The position numbers and the translations under genes are program-made. The notes under the pieces are model-generated. The model had not been told where the DNA came from, searched no databases, and saw nothing but the letters and a program-made list of their open reading frames with translations. Positions 8,099-17,143 of a stretch of 64,000 nucleotides of DNA are shown here, one piece after another. This stretch comes from Thalassovita sp. (GTDB lineage Bacteria; Pseudomonadota; Alphaproteobacteria; Rhodobacterales; Rhodobacteraceae). The stretch is from NCBI GenBank assembly GCA_029212905.1, contig JARGPB010000001.1, positions 186,001 through 250,000 on the forward strand. Reading direction: 5' to 3'. How positions within the stretch are numbered: position 1 is the first letter of the stretch; each line of letters opens with the position of its first letter.

Positions 8099-10573
8099 AT
8101 GGCAACATTCATTCGATGGCTGTTCAGGCTGACCGGAGTGCTGATCATTCTGGCCCTGCTTGGGATACTGGTGGTCTATTACCTCGCATCGCGGTCCTTG
8201 CCTGAATATGACAAACGCCTGCGCGTCGATGGTATCAGCACACCGATCGAAATCGTTCGCGACAATGCCAACGTCCCACATATTTTTGCCGCAACTGACG
8301 AGGACGTGTTCTTTGGTATGGGATACGCCCATGCGCAGGATCGGTTGTGGCAGATGACCACGATGCGCCGGACGGCTCAGGGCCGCCTGTCCGAGGTCTT
8401 TGGCCCCCGCACCATCGAAATAGACAAGCTGATGCGCCGTTTCGATCTGTATTCTTTGGCACAGAAATCAGTGGCCGTTCAGGACGCGCGCACCCAGGCC
8501 GCAATGCGTGCCTATGCCGCCGGGGTGAACGCCCGCATCGCCGAAGTAAACACCGATGCCCTGGGCCGCGGCGCCCCTGAGATGTTCCTCTTCAACGCCA
8601 GCATCGCGCCTTGGACCCCTGCAGATTCCATCGCTCTGATCAAACTGATGTCCGTGCAGGTGATGCGCCAGCTGGATACCGAGGTCCTGCGTGCGCGCAC
8701 TTCTTTGTTGTTACCAGACCCCGACCGTCTGGCGGACATCCTGCCCGACGCGCCGGGCAGCGGGACCGCCGCCCTGCCCGACTATGCCAGCCTGATGGAT
8801 ACCGCGCTGCCGCGGTATGCCGGTGCCTCGCCGCGCCCCCAAGACCCGCTATCCCCCTTCCACGGGCGCGAGCTCTCGGGTGCATCAAACGCCTGGGCAG
8901 CAGCAGCCAGCCGCTCGGCCTCGGGGGGGACACTGCTGGCCAATGATCCTCATCTGGGCCTCACAGCGCCCTCGATCTGGTATTTGGTGCGGCTACAGCT
9001 ACAGGACGGCGGCGTAATCGGGGCAACCATCCCTGGCATCCCCACGGTCCTGTCTGGACGGTCCGATGATCTGGGCTGGGCCGTGACGTCGGCCTATATG
9101 GATGATCTGGACGTCTATATTGAAAAGCTGAACCCCGACAATCCGCAGGAATACCTGACTCCGACTGGCTTCAAACCCTTCACCAGCCGCAAATCTATCA
9201 TTCAGATCGCAGACGCGGCCCCCGTCACCCTGACACTGCGCTGGACGGAAAACGGCCCGGTTCTGCCCGCGAGCCATGCCAATCTTGGCGCCATCACGCC
9301 TCCTGGGCATGTTGCAAGCATCTCTTGGACAGCTCTGTCGCCCAAGGACACGACGCTTAGCGCCGGCATCGCGCTGATGTACGCCAAAACTGTGCAAGAC
9401 GGGATTTCCGCGCTCGGGCCCTTTGTCGCCCCCGCCCAAAACATCACTCTGGTCGATGGCGCACAGATCGCGATGAAAACCGTGGGCGCGATGCCGCGCC
9501 GTTCGGCCAACCATCAAAGCCAAGGGCGCCTGCCATCCCCCGGCTGGATCAACGCGAACCGCTGGCAAGGCCGCAGCGCCTATGCAGCAAACCCCGAATT
9601 CATCCAACCTCAGGGCGGCATCCTGGGCAATACGAATAACAAAACGGTCGACCGCCCCTTTCCGCTGCATGTGTCCTTTGACTGGGGCGACACCCAGCGC
9701 GTCCAACGCTGGCAGCGCTTGATGCAATCACGTCAGGTCCATACCCGCGACAGCTTTATCGAGGCACAGCTGGATACCGTCAGCCCCGCTGCACGCTCGG
9801 TTCTGCCACTGATAGCCGCCGATCTTTGGTTTACCGGCCAAGCCGCCCCCGAAGGCACGCCTGACCGCCAACGCCAGCGCGCGCTTGCGCTTTTGGCGGA
9901 ATGGAACGGCGAAATGAACGAACACATGCCCGAGCCCCTGATCTATGCCGCCTGGGTCCGCGCCTTGCAAACTCGGCTGCTCCGTGACGAACTCGGCCCC
10001 CTGGCCGAAGAGTTCACGCACGTCGAACCGCTCTTCCTGGAACGCGTCTACAAAAACGTGAACAGAGCCGCCATCTGGTGCGACGTCATCCAATCCGCCC
10101 CCAAAGAGACCTGCTCTGACATGGCGCGCCTCGCTTTGGACGACGCCCTCCTTTGGATCGACGAACACTATGGTACTGCGCTGGAATCTCTGCGCTGGGG
10201 GGATGCGCATCAGGCAACCCATAACCACCCCGTTCTAGGCGAGGTTCCGGTCCTCCAGTACTTCGTGAACATCCGCCAATCTACATCGGGCGGCGATCAC
10301 ACCTTGATGCGCGGCAAAACCAGCGGCACAGATGACGCACCCTTCCTGAATGTCCATGGCGCCGGCTATCGCGGAGTCTATGATTTCGCGGACCCGGACA
10401 GCTCAGTATTTGTCATTTCTACCGGCCAATCCGGGCATTTCCTGTCCCGCCATTACGATGATCTGGGGGAACTCTGGCGCAGGGGCGAATATATCCCCAT
10501 GTCTCTGGACACCGATCTGGCGCGCGCGGCCGCGGTCGGCACAACCCACTTGCTCCCGCGACGCACGAACTAA
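8099..10573 (+). CDS. penicillin acylase family N-terminal-nucleophile hydrolase
   Basis: 824 residues. A single N-terminal hydrophobic helix (about residues 10-32) anchors it in the inner membrane with the enzyme outside. The alpha subunit has the HIFAATDEDVFFGMGYAHAQDRLWQM stretch (positions 59-84) typical of penicillin amidases. After a spacer region comes LSGASNAW, where Ser263 would become the N-terminal nucleophile of the beta subunit after self-cleavage; the beta chain retains NDPHL. Relatives cleave beta-lactam side chains, acyl-homoserine lactones or lipopeptides. Quorum-signal turnover is plausible in this group but unproven. It is divergent from the dehydrogenase and followed by intergenic element B. 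Confidence 0.88.
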   Translation: MATFIRWLFRLTGVLIILALLGILVVYYLASRSLPEYDKRLRVDGISTPIEIVRDNANVPHIFAATDEDVFFGMGYAHAQDRLWQMTTMRRTAQGRLSEVFGPRTIEIDKLMRRFDLYSLAQKSVAVQDARTQAAMRAYAAGVNARIAEVNTDALGRGAPEMFLFNASIAPWTPADSIALIKLMSVQVMRQLDTEVLRARTSLLLPDPDRLADILPDAPGSGTAALPDYASLMDTALPRYAGASPRPQDPLSPFHGRELSGASNAWAAAASRSASGGTLLANDPHLGLTAPSIWYLVRLQLQDGGVIGATIPGIPTVLSGRSDDLGWAVTSAYMDDLDVYIEKLNPDNPQEYLTPTGFKPFTSRKSIIQIADAAPVTLTLRWTENGPVLPASHANLGAITPPGHVASISWTALSPKDTTLSAGIALMYAKTVQDGISALGPFVAPAQNITLVDGAQIAMKTVGAMPRRSANHQSQGRLPSPGWINANRWQGRSAYAANPEFIQPQGGILGNTNNKTVDRPFPLHVSFDWGDTQRVQRWQRLMQSRQVHTRDSFIEAQLDTVSPAARSVLPLIAADLWFTGQAAPEGTPDRQRQRALALLAEWNGEMNEHMPEPLIYAAWVRALQTRLLRDELGPLAEEFTHVEPLFLERVYKNVNRAAIWCDVIQSAPKETCSDMARLALDDALLWIDEHYGTALESLRWGDAHQATHNHPVLGEVPVLQYFVNIRQSTSGGDHTLMRGKTSGTDDAPFLNVHGAGYRGVYDFADPDSSVFVISTGQSGHFLSRHYDDLGELWRRGEYIPMSLDTDLARAAAVGTTHLLPRRTN

Positions 10574-10589
10574 GGCCAGAGCGCCCCTA

Positions 10590-10616
10590 TTTCATCTTGC
10601 TATAGATACTCACTGC
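10590..10616. repeat. short intergenic element, copy B (degenerate)
   Basis: TTTCATCTTGCTATAGATACTCAC in two adjoining parts (TTTCATCTTGC and TATAGATACTCAC) follows the acylase stop and matches the first half of copy A at 1231-1264. The CCCGCCGGAG half is eroded to ACTGCCGAA, so the hairpin is lost. Confidence 0.4.
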
Positions 10617-10642
10617 CGAACCTGACCACACGCAGTAAACCG

Positions 10643-11914
10643 TCAGATATCGCGAAAACGCTTCTCTTGCCGGTCGGTCCAGCGAACCGTCAGGTTGAAC
10701 CCTGTTTCATCCTGCTCTTCGGCCTCGACCACCTCTTGCGAGAACAGCCAGGCGCGTTTTTTTCCCTCGGAAAACGCCAGATGGAACGTGCTCAGATGCC
10801 GCTCGTTCTGCAAGGCCTGTGTGATGTTCTCCAACAGCTCAGGCAGGCCTTCTCCGGTCACAGCCGAAATGGCGAAAATATTGTCTTCACGCGCAGCGCG
10901 CGCCACATGCGCTGCTTTAGCTTCGTCATCCAAGTTATCAATTTTGTTCCATAATTCGAAAACAGGAACGTCCTTGGGAACGCCAAGAGACTCCATGATC
11001 TCATGAACATCTTTGGCCTGATTGTCGGTTTCAGAATGCGAGATATCGCGGACATGCAGGATCAGGTTCGCCGCCAGAACCTCTTCCAATGTCGCCCGGA
11101 ACGAGGCGACCAGTTCGGTCGGCAGGTCACTGATAAACCCCACGGTGTCGGACATGATAATCTCGGGGCCGTCCGGGATCTGCACGCGCCGCATCGTCGG
11201 GTCCAGCGTTGCAAACAGCATATCCTTCGCCATGACATCGGCCCCGGTCAGGCGGTTAAAGAGCGTGGATTTTCCGGCGTTCGTATACCCCACCAGCGCG
11301 ACGATCGGGAACGGTACCTTAGCGCGCGAGGCCCGGTGCAGCTCGCGGGTTTTGACCACTTTGTCCAACTGGCGGCGCAGACGGACCAGCTGTTCGTCAA
11401 TCGCCCGCCGGTCGGCCTCGATCTGGGTTTCCCCCGGTCCGCCAACGAACCCAAGCCCGCCGCGTTGGCGCTCCAGGTGGGTCCAGGCGCGCACCAAACG
11501 CGTGCGTTGATAGGACAGCGCCGCCATCTCGACCTGTAGCACGCCTTCACGGGTGCGCGCACGGTCGCTAAAAATCTCCAGGATCAGCCCCGTCCGGTCC
11601 AAGAGTTTGACTTTCCACTCTTTTTCCAGGTTTCGCTGTTGAACAGGTGTGACAGGACCGTCGATCAGAACCAGATCGACCTCGGCCTCTTGCAGCCGTT
11701 GTTTTAGCTCTTCGATTTTGCCGGAGCCAAACAAAATGCCCGCATGAGGGCGCGCCACACGAACGGTCTCCGCCCCAACCACCTCAAGATCCGGGAGAGC
11801 CGCCGCCAGAGATACGGCCTCTTGCAACGCAAAGCCGGGCTCGCGCCGTTCACGATCAGATTTGATATCAGGATGCAGAACCCAGGCTCGGGTTGCCTCC
11901 CGTTCGTGCGTCAT
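10643..11914 (-). CDS. hflX: ribosome-associated GTPase HflX
   Basis: 423 residues. The N-terminal HflX domain contains FGSGKIEEL, where a glycine-rich loop contacts nucleotide, then a helical linker with the family signature RGGLGFVGGPGETQIE around residues 150-165. The TRAFAC G domain follows, with Walker A GYTNAGKST, switch II DTVGFISDLP and NKID. HflX splits stalled 70S ribosomes under stress. The ATG at 11914 overlaps the hfq stop (TGATG), so the two are translationally coupled; a TTG three bases upstream is also in frame. The hfq-hflX pair is an old, conserved arrangement, here at the end of the trkA-trkH-hfq-hflX run. Confidence 0.95.
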   Translation of the reverse strand: MTHEREATRAWVLHPDIKSDRERREPGFALQEAVSLAAALPDLEVVGAETVRVARPHAGILFGSGKIEELKQRLQEAEVDLVLIDGPVTPVQQRNLEKEWKVKLLDRTGLILEIFSDRARTREGVLQVEMAALSYQRTRLVRAWTHLERQRGGLGFVGGPGETQIEADRRAIDEQLVRLRRQLDKVVKTRELHRASRAKVPFPIVALVGYTNAGKSTLFNRLTGADVMAKDMLFATLDPTMRRVQIPDGPEIIMSDTVGFISDLPTELVASFRATLEEVLAANLILHVRDISHSETDNQAKDVHEIMESLGVPKDVPVFELWNKIDNLDDEAKAAHVARAAREDNIFAISAVTGEGLPELLENITQALQNERHLSTFHLAFSEGKKRAWLFSQEVVEAEEQDETGFNLTVRWTDRQEKRFRDI

Positions 11915-12153
11915 CAATTGCTGTCGTCGCCATCATACAGGTTGATGGGCTGCGACGGCATGATCGTCGAGATCGCGTGCTTATACACCAATTGAGACTG
12001 ACCATCACGGCGCAAAAGCACGCAGAAATTGTCAAACCAAGTGATAACCCCTTGGAGTTTAACACCATTAATCAGGAAGATCGTGACCGGAATCTTGGTC
12101 TTCCGCGTATGATTCAGAAATGCGTCCTGCAAGTTTTGCTTATCGGAAGCCAT
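11914..12153 (-). CDS. hfq: RNA chaperone Hfq
   Basis: A 79-residue Sm-like protein that forms a hexameric ring and pairs small RNAs with mRNAs. The Sm1 motif is present (IPVTIFLINGVKLQGVI region, residues 20-36) with FDNFCVLLRRDGQSQL following, and the Sm2 motif YKHAISTI lies at 56-63. I chose the ATG at 12153, giving MASDKQNLQDAFLN, the standard Hfq N-terminus; upstream codons in the same frame do not resemble the family. Its stop overlaps the hflX start. It lies downstream of trkH on the same strand with a gap of 127 bases, where its own promoter could lie. Confidence 0.96.
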   Translation of the reverse strand: MASDKQNLQDAFLNHTRKTKIPVTIFLINGVKLQGVITWFDNFCVLLRRDGQSQLVYKHAISTIMPSQPINLYDGDDSN

Positions 12154-12280
12154 GAAATAGACCTTTGTTCTTGCGAGGAGCCGCGGCCCGGCCCCTGTTT
12201 CTTTGATCAAGTATGTCGCGCCATTGAGGGAGTTTCCAGCCCAAAAATCAATTCGTTAACAGAGTGTGACGGGAATTCCG

Positions 12281-13786
12281 TTACGACCGCCAGATGTCAC
12301 TGGTCAAAAGAGCGATGATCGCCAGCAATTCCAATCGCCCCAAAACCATGCCCGCACAGAACACCAGCTTTGCTGCTGTGGTCAAATCCAGCAGGCTGAT
12401 GGGGTCTTCTGGGGCGATACCCACCAACGGGCCCGTCGTGCTAAGCGCCGAGATCGACAGGATGATGGCGTTCTCGAAATTCAGACCAACGCCCGTGAAA
12501 ACAACGGTCAATGTCGAAATGGACAAGGCGAAGAGCATGAAAAATATCCACGCAATATAGGCGCCTTGCTTGCGGATTTTGCGCGAATACCCCCGCGTCC
12601 GCCCCACCGAGGACGGATAGGCCAGGCGGTCCATCTCGCGCAGGCCGTTCAGATACAGCGCCCAGACCCGCAGCAGTTTAACCCCGCCAGCCGTAGTGGC
12701 CACACCGCCACCGACCAACGCCAGCCCCAGGAAAATCAGCCCCGGCGTCGTCAGCCCGGACCATCCTTGCGCGGTGCCCCAATCGGCGCTTTCAAAGCCA
12801 GTGGTCGACAAAAAGGACAGCGTGGTAAACACCCCGCCCCACAGCGCCCTGAGCCCGACCATCAGGCCACCTTCGTTCAGGGTGTGCGGTCCGATCCAAT
12901 GGCGCAGGAACAGCAACAGCGGCACGCCCAGAACGATCAAGACGCCCAGCCGGAACTCGGGGTCCTGAAAGATGTTGCGCCGGGCCGAAGTCACCGTATC
13001 GCTGGAAAACGTCAGTCGTGACAATGCGAACAGCATGAACAGGGCCATGACGGCCTCTCCGGCGAACCCGGATTGCGCCAAATGCGCCCCCCCGACCGGA
13101 GAAATTCCGCTGGTCGCCATCACGGACATCGCGTGGCACAGCGCCACCAAAGGCAGGTCTCCGCTGACCACCAGCATGATCCACATGGCCAGCGTCAGCC
13201 CCGCATAGACCGGAAACAGCTGCGCCGTGACCCGCAGAATGCGTTTTTGCGGGTCCGCCTGGCTGCGCTCGGCCCCGTCGCGGTGACCGGGCTCCAACGT
13301 CGAGGTCACCTCGAATCCACCCAGGTTCAAAGGGGCCAGAATGGCCGCTGCCGCCACCCACATCAGAAACCCACCCATCCATCCGACCTGAGCACGCCAT
13401 AAATGCTGGGTCGCGCTCAGCCGTTCGGGATCAAACATGGTCGCGCCCGTCGTGGTCAGGCTGGATACCATTTCAACATATGCATTCAGAAAACTGGTGG
13501 TGCGCACGGCCTCAAAGAACGGGACGGCCAACATCACCGGGAGCAGACAAAAACAGGCGAACAAGGCCAACAGGTTGCCCATCTCTCCGCGTTTACGGTC
13601 GCGCGCGGACATGGCCAGGGCGACCAGAACCACGACCAGCAAAAACAAGGTCCCGGAATAGAAAAACGCCCGCGCTTCGGAATGGTGCTCGGTGACCAGC
13701 GCGTGGACCGCCGGCACATACATCGATGCTGCGCCGATCCCCATCATCAGCAGGAACAAGGGTTGATGACGCAGCGCAGTCAGCAT
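12281..13786 (-). CDS. trkH: Trk potassium uptake protein, membrane subunit
   Basis: 501 residues with about ten membrane helices and the four pore-loop repeats of the Trk/Ktr/HKT family: SSLTTTGATMF (near residue 110), MSVMATSGISPVGG (near 222), LSFLSTTGFESADW (near 328) and ISALSTTGPLVG (near 443). The central TTG/TSG residues form the selectivity filter. It imports K+ when bound to the NAD/ATP-sensing TrkA ring. It starts 3 bases after the trkA stop, so they form a two-gene operon. Length and motifs are complete. Confidence 0.95.
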   Translation of the reverse strand: MLTALRHQPLFLLMMGIGAASMYVPAVHALVTEHHSEARAFFYSGTLFLLVVVLVALAMSARDRKRGEMGNLLALFACFCLLPVMLAVPFFEAVRTTSFLNAYVEMVSSLTTTGATMFDPERLSATQHLWRAQVGWMGGFLMWVAAAAILAPLNLGGFEVTSTLEPGHRDGAERSQADPQKRILRVTAQLFPVYAGLTLAMWIMLVVSGDLPLVALCHAMSVMATSGISPVGGAHLAQSGFAGEAVMALFMLFALSRLTFSSDTVTSARRNIFQDPEFRLGVLIVLGVPLLLFLRHWIGPHTLNEGGLMVGLRALWGGVFTTLSFLSTTGFESADWGTAQGWSGLTTPGLIFLGLALVGGGVATTAGGVKLLRVWALYLNGLREMDRLAYPSSVGRTRGYSRKIRKQGAYIAWIFFMLFALSISTLTVVFTGVGLNFENAIILSISALSTTGPLVGIAPEDPISLLDLTTAAKLVFCAGMVLGRLELLAIIALLTSDIWRS

Positions 13787-13789
13787 GGC

Positions 13790-15166
13790 TTAGAAGAAAT
13801 CGATCGAAACTTGCAAGAGGCGCTCGACCTCGGGCACGTCCGCCGCCATCGAGAAAATGACGATTACATCGCCCTCGGACACGCGAGTGTCGCTTTGGGG
13901 CTTGATCACCTTGTCCCCCTTTAGGATGCCGCCGACCAGCACGCCTTCGGGGAAATCAATGTCGCGCACACGCTGGCCCGCAATCGGTGACGTGGACAGG
14001 ACTTCGGCCTCGATCATCTCGGCCTCGGCATCGCCGATCGAATAGACGCCGCGCACTCGCCCGTGGCGGATATGACGCAGGATCGACGACACGGTGGTTG
14101 CGCGCGGGTTGATATAAGCGTCGATCCCCAAGGCCCCCATCATCGGCGTCAGCGTCGGATCATTGACCAGCGCGATAGCCATCGGGCAGCCTTCGGTCTT
14201 GGCGCGGACCGCCGCCAGCATGTTGGTCTTATCGTCGTCGGTCACACATAAAACAGCGTCGGCTCGGCTGATATTCGCCTCTGCCAATAGACCTGAATCC
14301 AGACCGTCGCCGTTCAGCACAATCGTCCGTTCCAGCACATCTGCGGCGCGTTCCGCACGTTTACGGCTCTTCTCGATCACCTTAGCGCGGACTCGGTCGA
14401 CACGTTGTTCCAGCGCTCGGGCAACAGCCAACCCGACATTCCCGCCGCCAATGATTACCACGCGCTCTTGTTTCTGCGAGACCTTCCCAAAGACCTCCAT
14501 CGTGCGCGGGACATCCTCGTTCACCGCAAAGACATAGCATTCGTCGCCGACAAACAGCTGATCGCCCGGATCAGGGGCAAACAGCGTTCCCTCGCGCCGC
14601 ACACCAACCACCACCACACGCAGGGTCGAGAACAGCTCGGACAATTGCCGCAGCGGCGTGTTCACGACCGGGCAATCCTCGTCGATGGTGATGCCCAACA
14701 GCTGGGCTCGTCCCCCTAAAAACCGTTCAGTATCAAAGGCCGAAGGCGAGGCCAGTCGTTGAAGCGCAGCCTCGGCAACTTCGCGTTCGGGGCTGATAAC
14801 CACGTCAATCGGCAGGTGGTCGCGGCGATAAAGATCAGAATAGATCGCTGTCAGATAGCTCTGAGAGCGCAAGCGGGCGATTTTGCGCGGAATGCCAAAC
14901 ACCGAATGCGCAACCTGACAGGTGACCATGTTCACCTCGTCCGAGTGCGTCGCAGCAATGATCATATCGGCATCCACGGCACCGGCGCGCTCCAGCACAT
15001 CGGGATACGAGGCGAACCCCGAAATCCCCTGCACATCCAGCGTGTCAGTCGCCCGGCGAACCAGATCAGGGTTGTTATCAACGACGGTCACGTCGTTGCG
15101 TTCCCCGGACAGATGCCGCGCAATCTGCCAGCCGACCTGACCTGCGCCGCAAATGATGACTTTCAT
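13790..15166 (-). CDS. trkA: Trk potassium uptake protein, regulatory subunit
   Basis: 458 residues made of two tandem RCK modules. Each has a Rossmann nucleotide-binding half (GAGQVGWQIA at residues 7-16 and GGGNVGLAVA near 240) followed by a TrkA-C regulatory half. It gates TrkH in response to NAD(H) or ATP on the cytoplasmic face. It lies immediately upstream of trkH, and in alphaproteobacteria the trkA-trkH pair commonly follows ntrYX, as here, except that a plus-strand lipoprotein gene separates ntrX from trkA. Confidence 0.96.
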   Translation of the reverse strand: MKVIICGAGQVGWQIARHLSGERNDVTVVDNNPDLVRRATDTLDVQGISGFASYPDVLERAGAVDADMIIAATHSDEVNMVTCQVAHSVFGIPRKIARLRSQSYLTAIYSDLYRRDHLPIDVVISPEREVAEAALQRLASPSAFDTERFLGGRAQLLGITIDEDCPVVNTPLRQLSELFSTLRVVVVGVRREGTLFAPDPGDQLFVGDECYVFAVNEDVPRTMEVFGKVSQKQERVVIIGGGNVGLAVARALEQRVDRVRAKVIEKSRKRAERAADVLERTIVLNGDGLDSGLLAEANISRADAVLCVTDDDKTNMLAAVRAKTEGCPMAIALVNDPTLTPMMGALGIDAYINPRATTVSSILRHIRHGRVRGVYSIGDAEAEMIEAEVLSTSPIAGQRVRDIDFPEGVLVGGILKGDKVIKPQSDTRVSEGDVIVIFSMAADVPEVERLLQVSIDFF

Positions 15167-15277
15167 GGCAACAATCCCCAGTTGTCAGTGACCTTGGATG
15201 ACATGCCCCCCGCCCATGGTCAATTGATTTGTAGCGGCTTCAAGCATAGCCTTAGGGCAACCATGAAGGAGAGCACC

Positions 15278-15727
15278 ATGCGACACTATCTGCTTGTTTC
15301 CTTAGCACTTGGCTTGTTGGCCGGATGTGTCCCGGTCGAGGTCTACCACAAAACCGGCACCAGCCTGACCCGCCTGCAAAACGACCAAACCAATTGCCAG
15401 GTCGCGGCATTGAAACAGGTCCCGGTGAACAAAATGACCCGGATCACCGCGCCGCGCTCTTTGCCCCGCCAGATCTGTAACGGCACGGGCGATTGCCGTG
15501 TTGTCTATATTGAATTCGGTGGCGAAGTCGAAACCTATGATGCCAACCTGCCCCTCCGCCAGAAGGTTGTGACCCAATGCATGGCCGCCAAGGGATATGC
15601 TCAGGTCGAGCTGCCGATCTGTACCGATAACGTCCCCAAAACCCTGCCCGGCAAGGTGCCCGCCCTGTCGCAATCCAGCTGTGCGGTGCGCACGAAAACC
15701 GGCTATCGCGCGGTCACCCCTGGTTAA
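15278..15727 (+). CDS. small cysteine-rich lipoprotein, unknown function
   Basis: 149 residues. A 16-residue signal peptide ends in the lipobox LLAGC, so Cys17 would be lipidated. The mature part has several further cysteines (for example in QTNCQVA, ICNGTGDCRV, TQCMAAKGY, LPICTDN and QSSCAV) that could form disulfides in the periplasm. I place the start at the second ATG (15278), which has AAGGAG 5-6 bases upstream; ATG 15263 would put residues before the signal peptide. I do not recognise the family. It is transcribed opposite to its neighbours, and its stop codon overlaps the ntrX stop by 4 bases, with trkA divergent on the other side. Confidence 0.85.
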   Translation: MRHYLLVSLALGLLAGCVPVEVYHKTGTSLTRLQNDQTNCQVAALKQVPVNKMTRITAPRSLPRQICNGTGDCRVVYIEFGGEVETYDANLPLRQKVVTQCMAAKGYAQVELPICTDNVPKTLPGKVPALSQSSCAVRTKTGYRAVTPG

Positions 15728-17136
15728 TCCTCGGTGGCCTCGCCCTCGACATGGGCCACGCGCGCGCCCGCCTTGTTCGAGGTCACAACATTCAGCGACT
15801 TCAGCTTGCGGTGTAGCGCCGAGCGCTCCATGCCGACGAAATTGGCTGTGCGGCTGATATTACCGCCGAAACGGTTGATCTGGGTCAGCAGATATTCGCG
15901 TTCGAACACCTCGCGCGCCTCGCGCAGGGGCAGCGTCGCCAATGCACCGGTCAGGACCACGCGCCCGTCATCATTGCTTTCGCCTTCGCTTTCCTGAGGC
16001 AACTCGCGCACCTGAATCGGTCCGTTGCCATCGCCCAGGATCAAGACGCGCTCGATCAGGTTCCGCAATTGGCGCACGTTGCCGGGCCAGATCATCGTCT
16101 GCATCAGCGCAATCGCATCATCCGAAATTTCGCGCAACGGCAAACCCTGGGTACGATTGAACATCTCTACGAAATGTTCAGCCAGTTCGGGGATGTCCTC
16201 GCGGCGCTCCTCCAACGAGGGCACGGCGATCGGCACCACGTTCAGCCGGTGATATAGTTCCTCGCGGAACTGGCCGGCCTCGATCTCGGCCTCCAGGCTG
16301 CGGTTGGTCGCGGATATCACCCGCATGTCCACCCGCACCCGGTCCGTGCCGCCAACCCGCGTGAATTGCTGATCCACCAGCACGCGCAGGATTTTGGACT
16401 GAGTGCCCAAGGGCATATCTGCGATCTCGTCAAAGAAGACCACCCCGCCATGCGCCTGCTCTAACAGACCAGGTTCCAACCCGCGTTCCGGGCTTTCGCG
16501 GCCAAACAGCACCTCTTCGGTGCGGTCCGGTTCAATCGAGGCACAGCTGACCGTTACGAACGGCGCCGACGCGCGGTTCGATTTGGCGTGAATATAGCGG
16601 GCGGCGACCTCTTTGCCTGACCCTGCCGGGCCAGTCAGCATCACACGACCGTTGGATTTCGTAACCTTATCCAGTTGCGCCACCAAGGTCCGGAACGCCG
16701 CGGACGATCCCACAACCTCGGACGAGCTGACATCCCGGCGCCGCAATTCCTGATTTTCACGACGCAGACGCGAGGTTTCCATCGCGCGACGGATCACCAC
16801 CAACAGTTGGTCGATATTAAAGGGCTTCTCGATGAAGTCATAAGCGCCCTGCTTGATTGCGGCGACCGCGATTTCGATATTCCCGTGCCCCGAAATAATC
16901 ACGACTGGCACGTCAGGGTTATCGCGTTTCACTGTCTTCAGAATGTCGATCCCATCCATCTGACTGTCCTTGAGCCAGATATCCAGAATGATCAGTGCCG
17001 GAGGCTCGGCGTTGATTTCCTTCATCGCGTCGTCGGAATTTCCGGCCAGACGGGTGGTGTACCCCTCATCTTCCAGAATGTCCGAAACCAATTCCCGGAT
17101 ATCGCGCTCGTCATCAACGATTAGAATATCACTCAT
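15724..17136 (-). CDS. ntrX: nitrogen-response regulator NtrX
   Basis: 470 residues: receiver domain (phospho-acceptor Asp52), AAA+ domain with Walker A GPAGSGKE and Walker B VVFFDEIAD, and a Fis-type helix-turn-helix near the C-terminus (GGNISRTANFVGMERSALHR). Where sigma-54 activators carry the GAFTGA loop, this protein has SPERGLEPG, so it should not drive sigma-54 promoters directly. NtrX pairs with the kinase NtrY, encoded 7 bases upstream on the same strand, and in related bacteria affects nitrogen metabolism, redox response and cell envelope. It is the last gene of the dusB-ntrB-ntrC-ntrY-ntrX run and meets the lipoprotein gene tail to tail. Confidence 0.95.
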   Translation of the reverse strand: MSDILIVDDERDIRELVSDILEDEGYTTRLAGNSDDAMKEINAEPPALIILDIWLKDSQMDGIDILKTVKRDNPDVPVVIISGHGNIEIAVAAIKQGAYDFIEKPFNIDQLLVVIRRAMETSRLRRENQELRRRDVSSSEVVGSSAAFRTLVAQLDKVTKSNGRVMLTGPAGSGKEVAARYIHAKSNRASAPFVTVSCASIEPDRTEEVLFGRESPERGLEPGLLEQAHGGVVFFDEIADMPLGTQSKILRVLVDQQFTRVGGTDRVRVDMRVISATNRSLEAEIEAGQFREELYHRLNVVPIAVPSLEERREDIPELAEHFVEMFNRTQGLPLREISDDAIALMQTMIWPGNVRQLRNLIERVLILGDGNGPIQVRELPQESEGESNDDGRVVLTGALATLPLREAREVFEREYLLTQINRFGGNISRTANFVGMERSALHRKLKSLNVVTSNKAGARVAHVEGEATED

Positions 17137-17143
17137 ATCGTCC

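Noticed and set aside
14759..15277. A long plus-strand extension upstream of the small lipoprotein.
   Set aside because: It is antisense to trkA; the lipobox signal peptide and AAGGAG site place the start at 15278.
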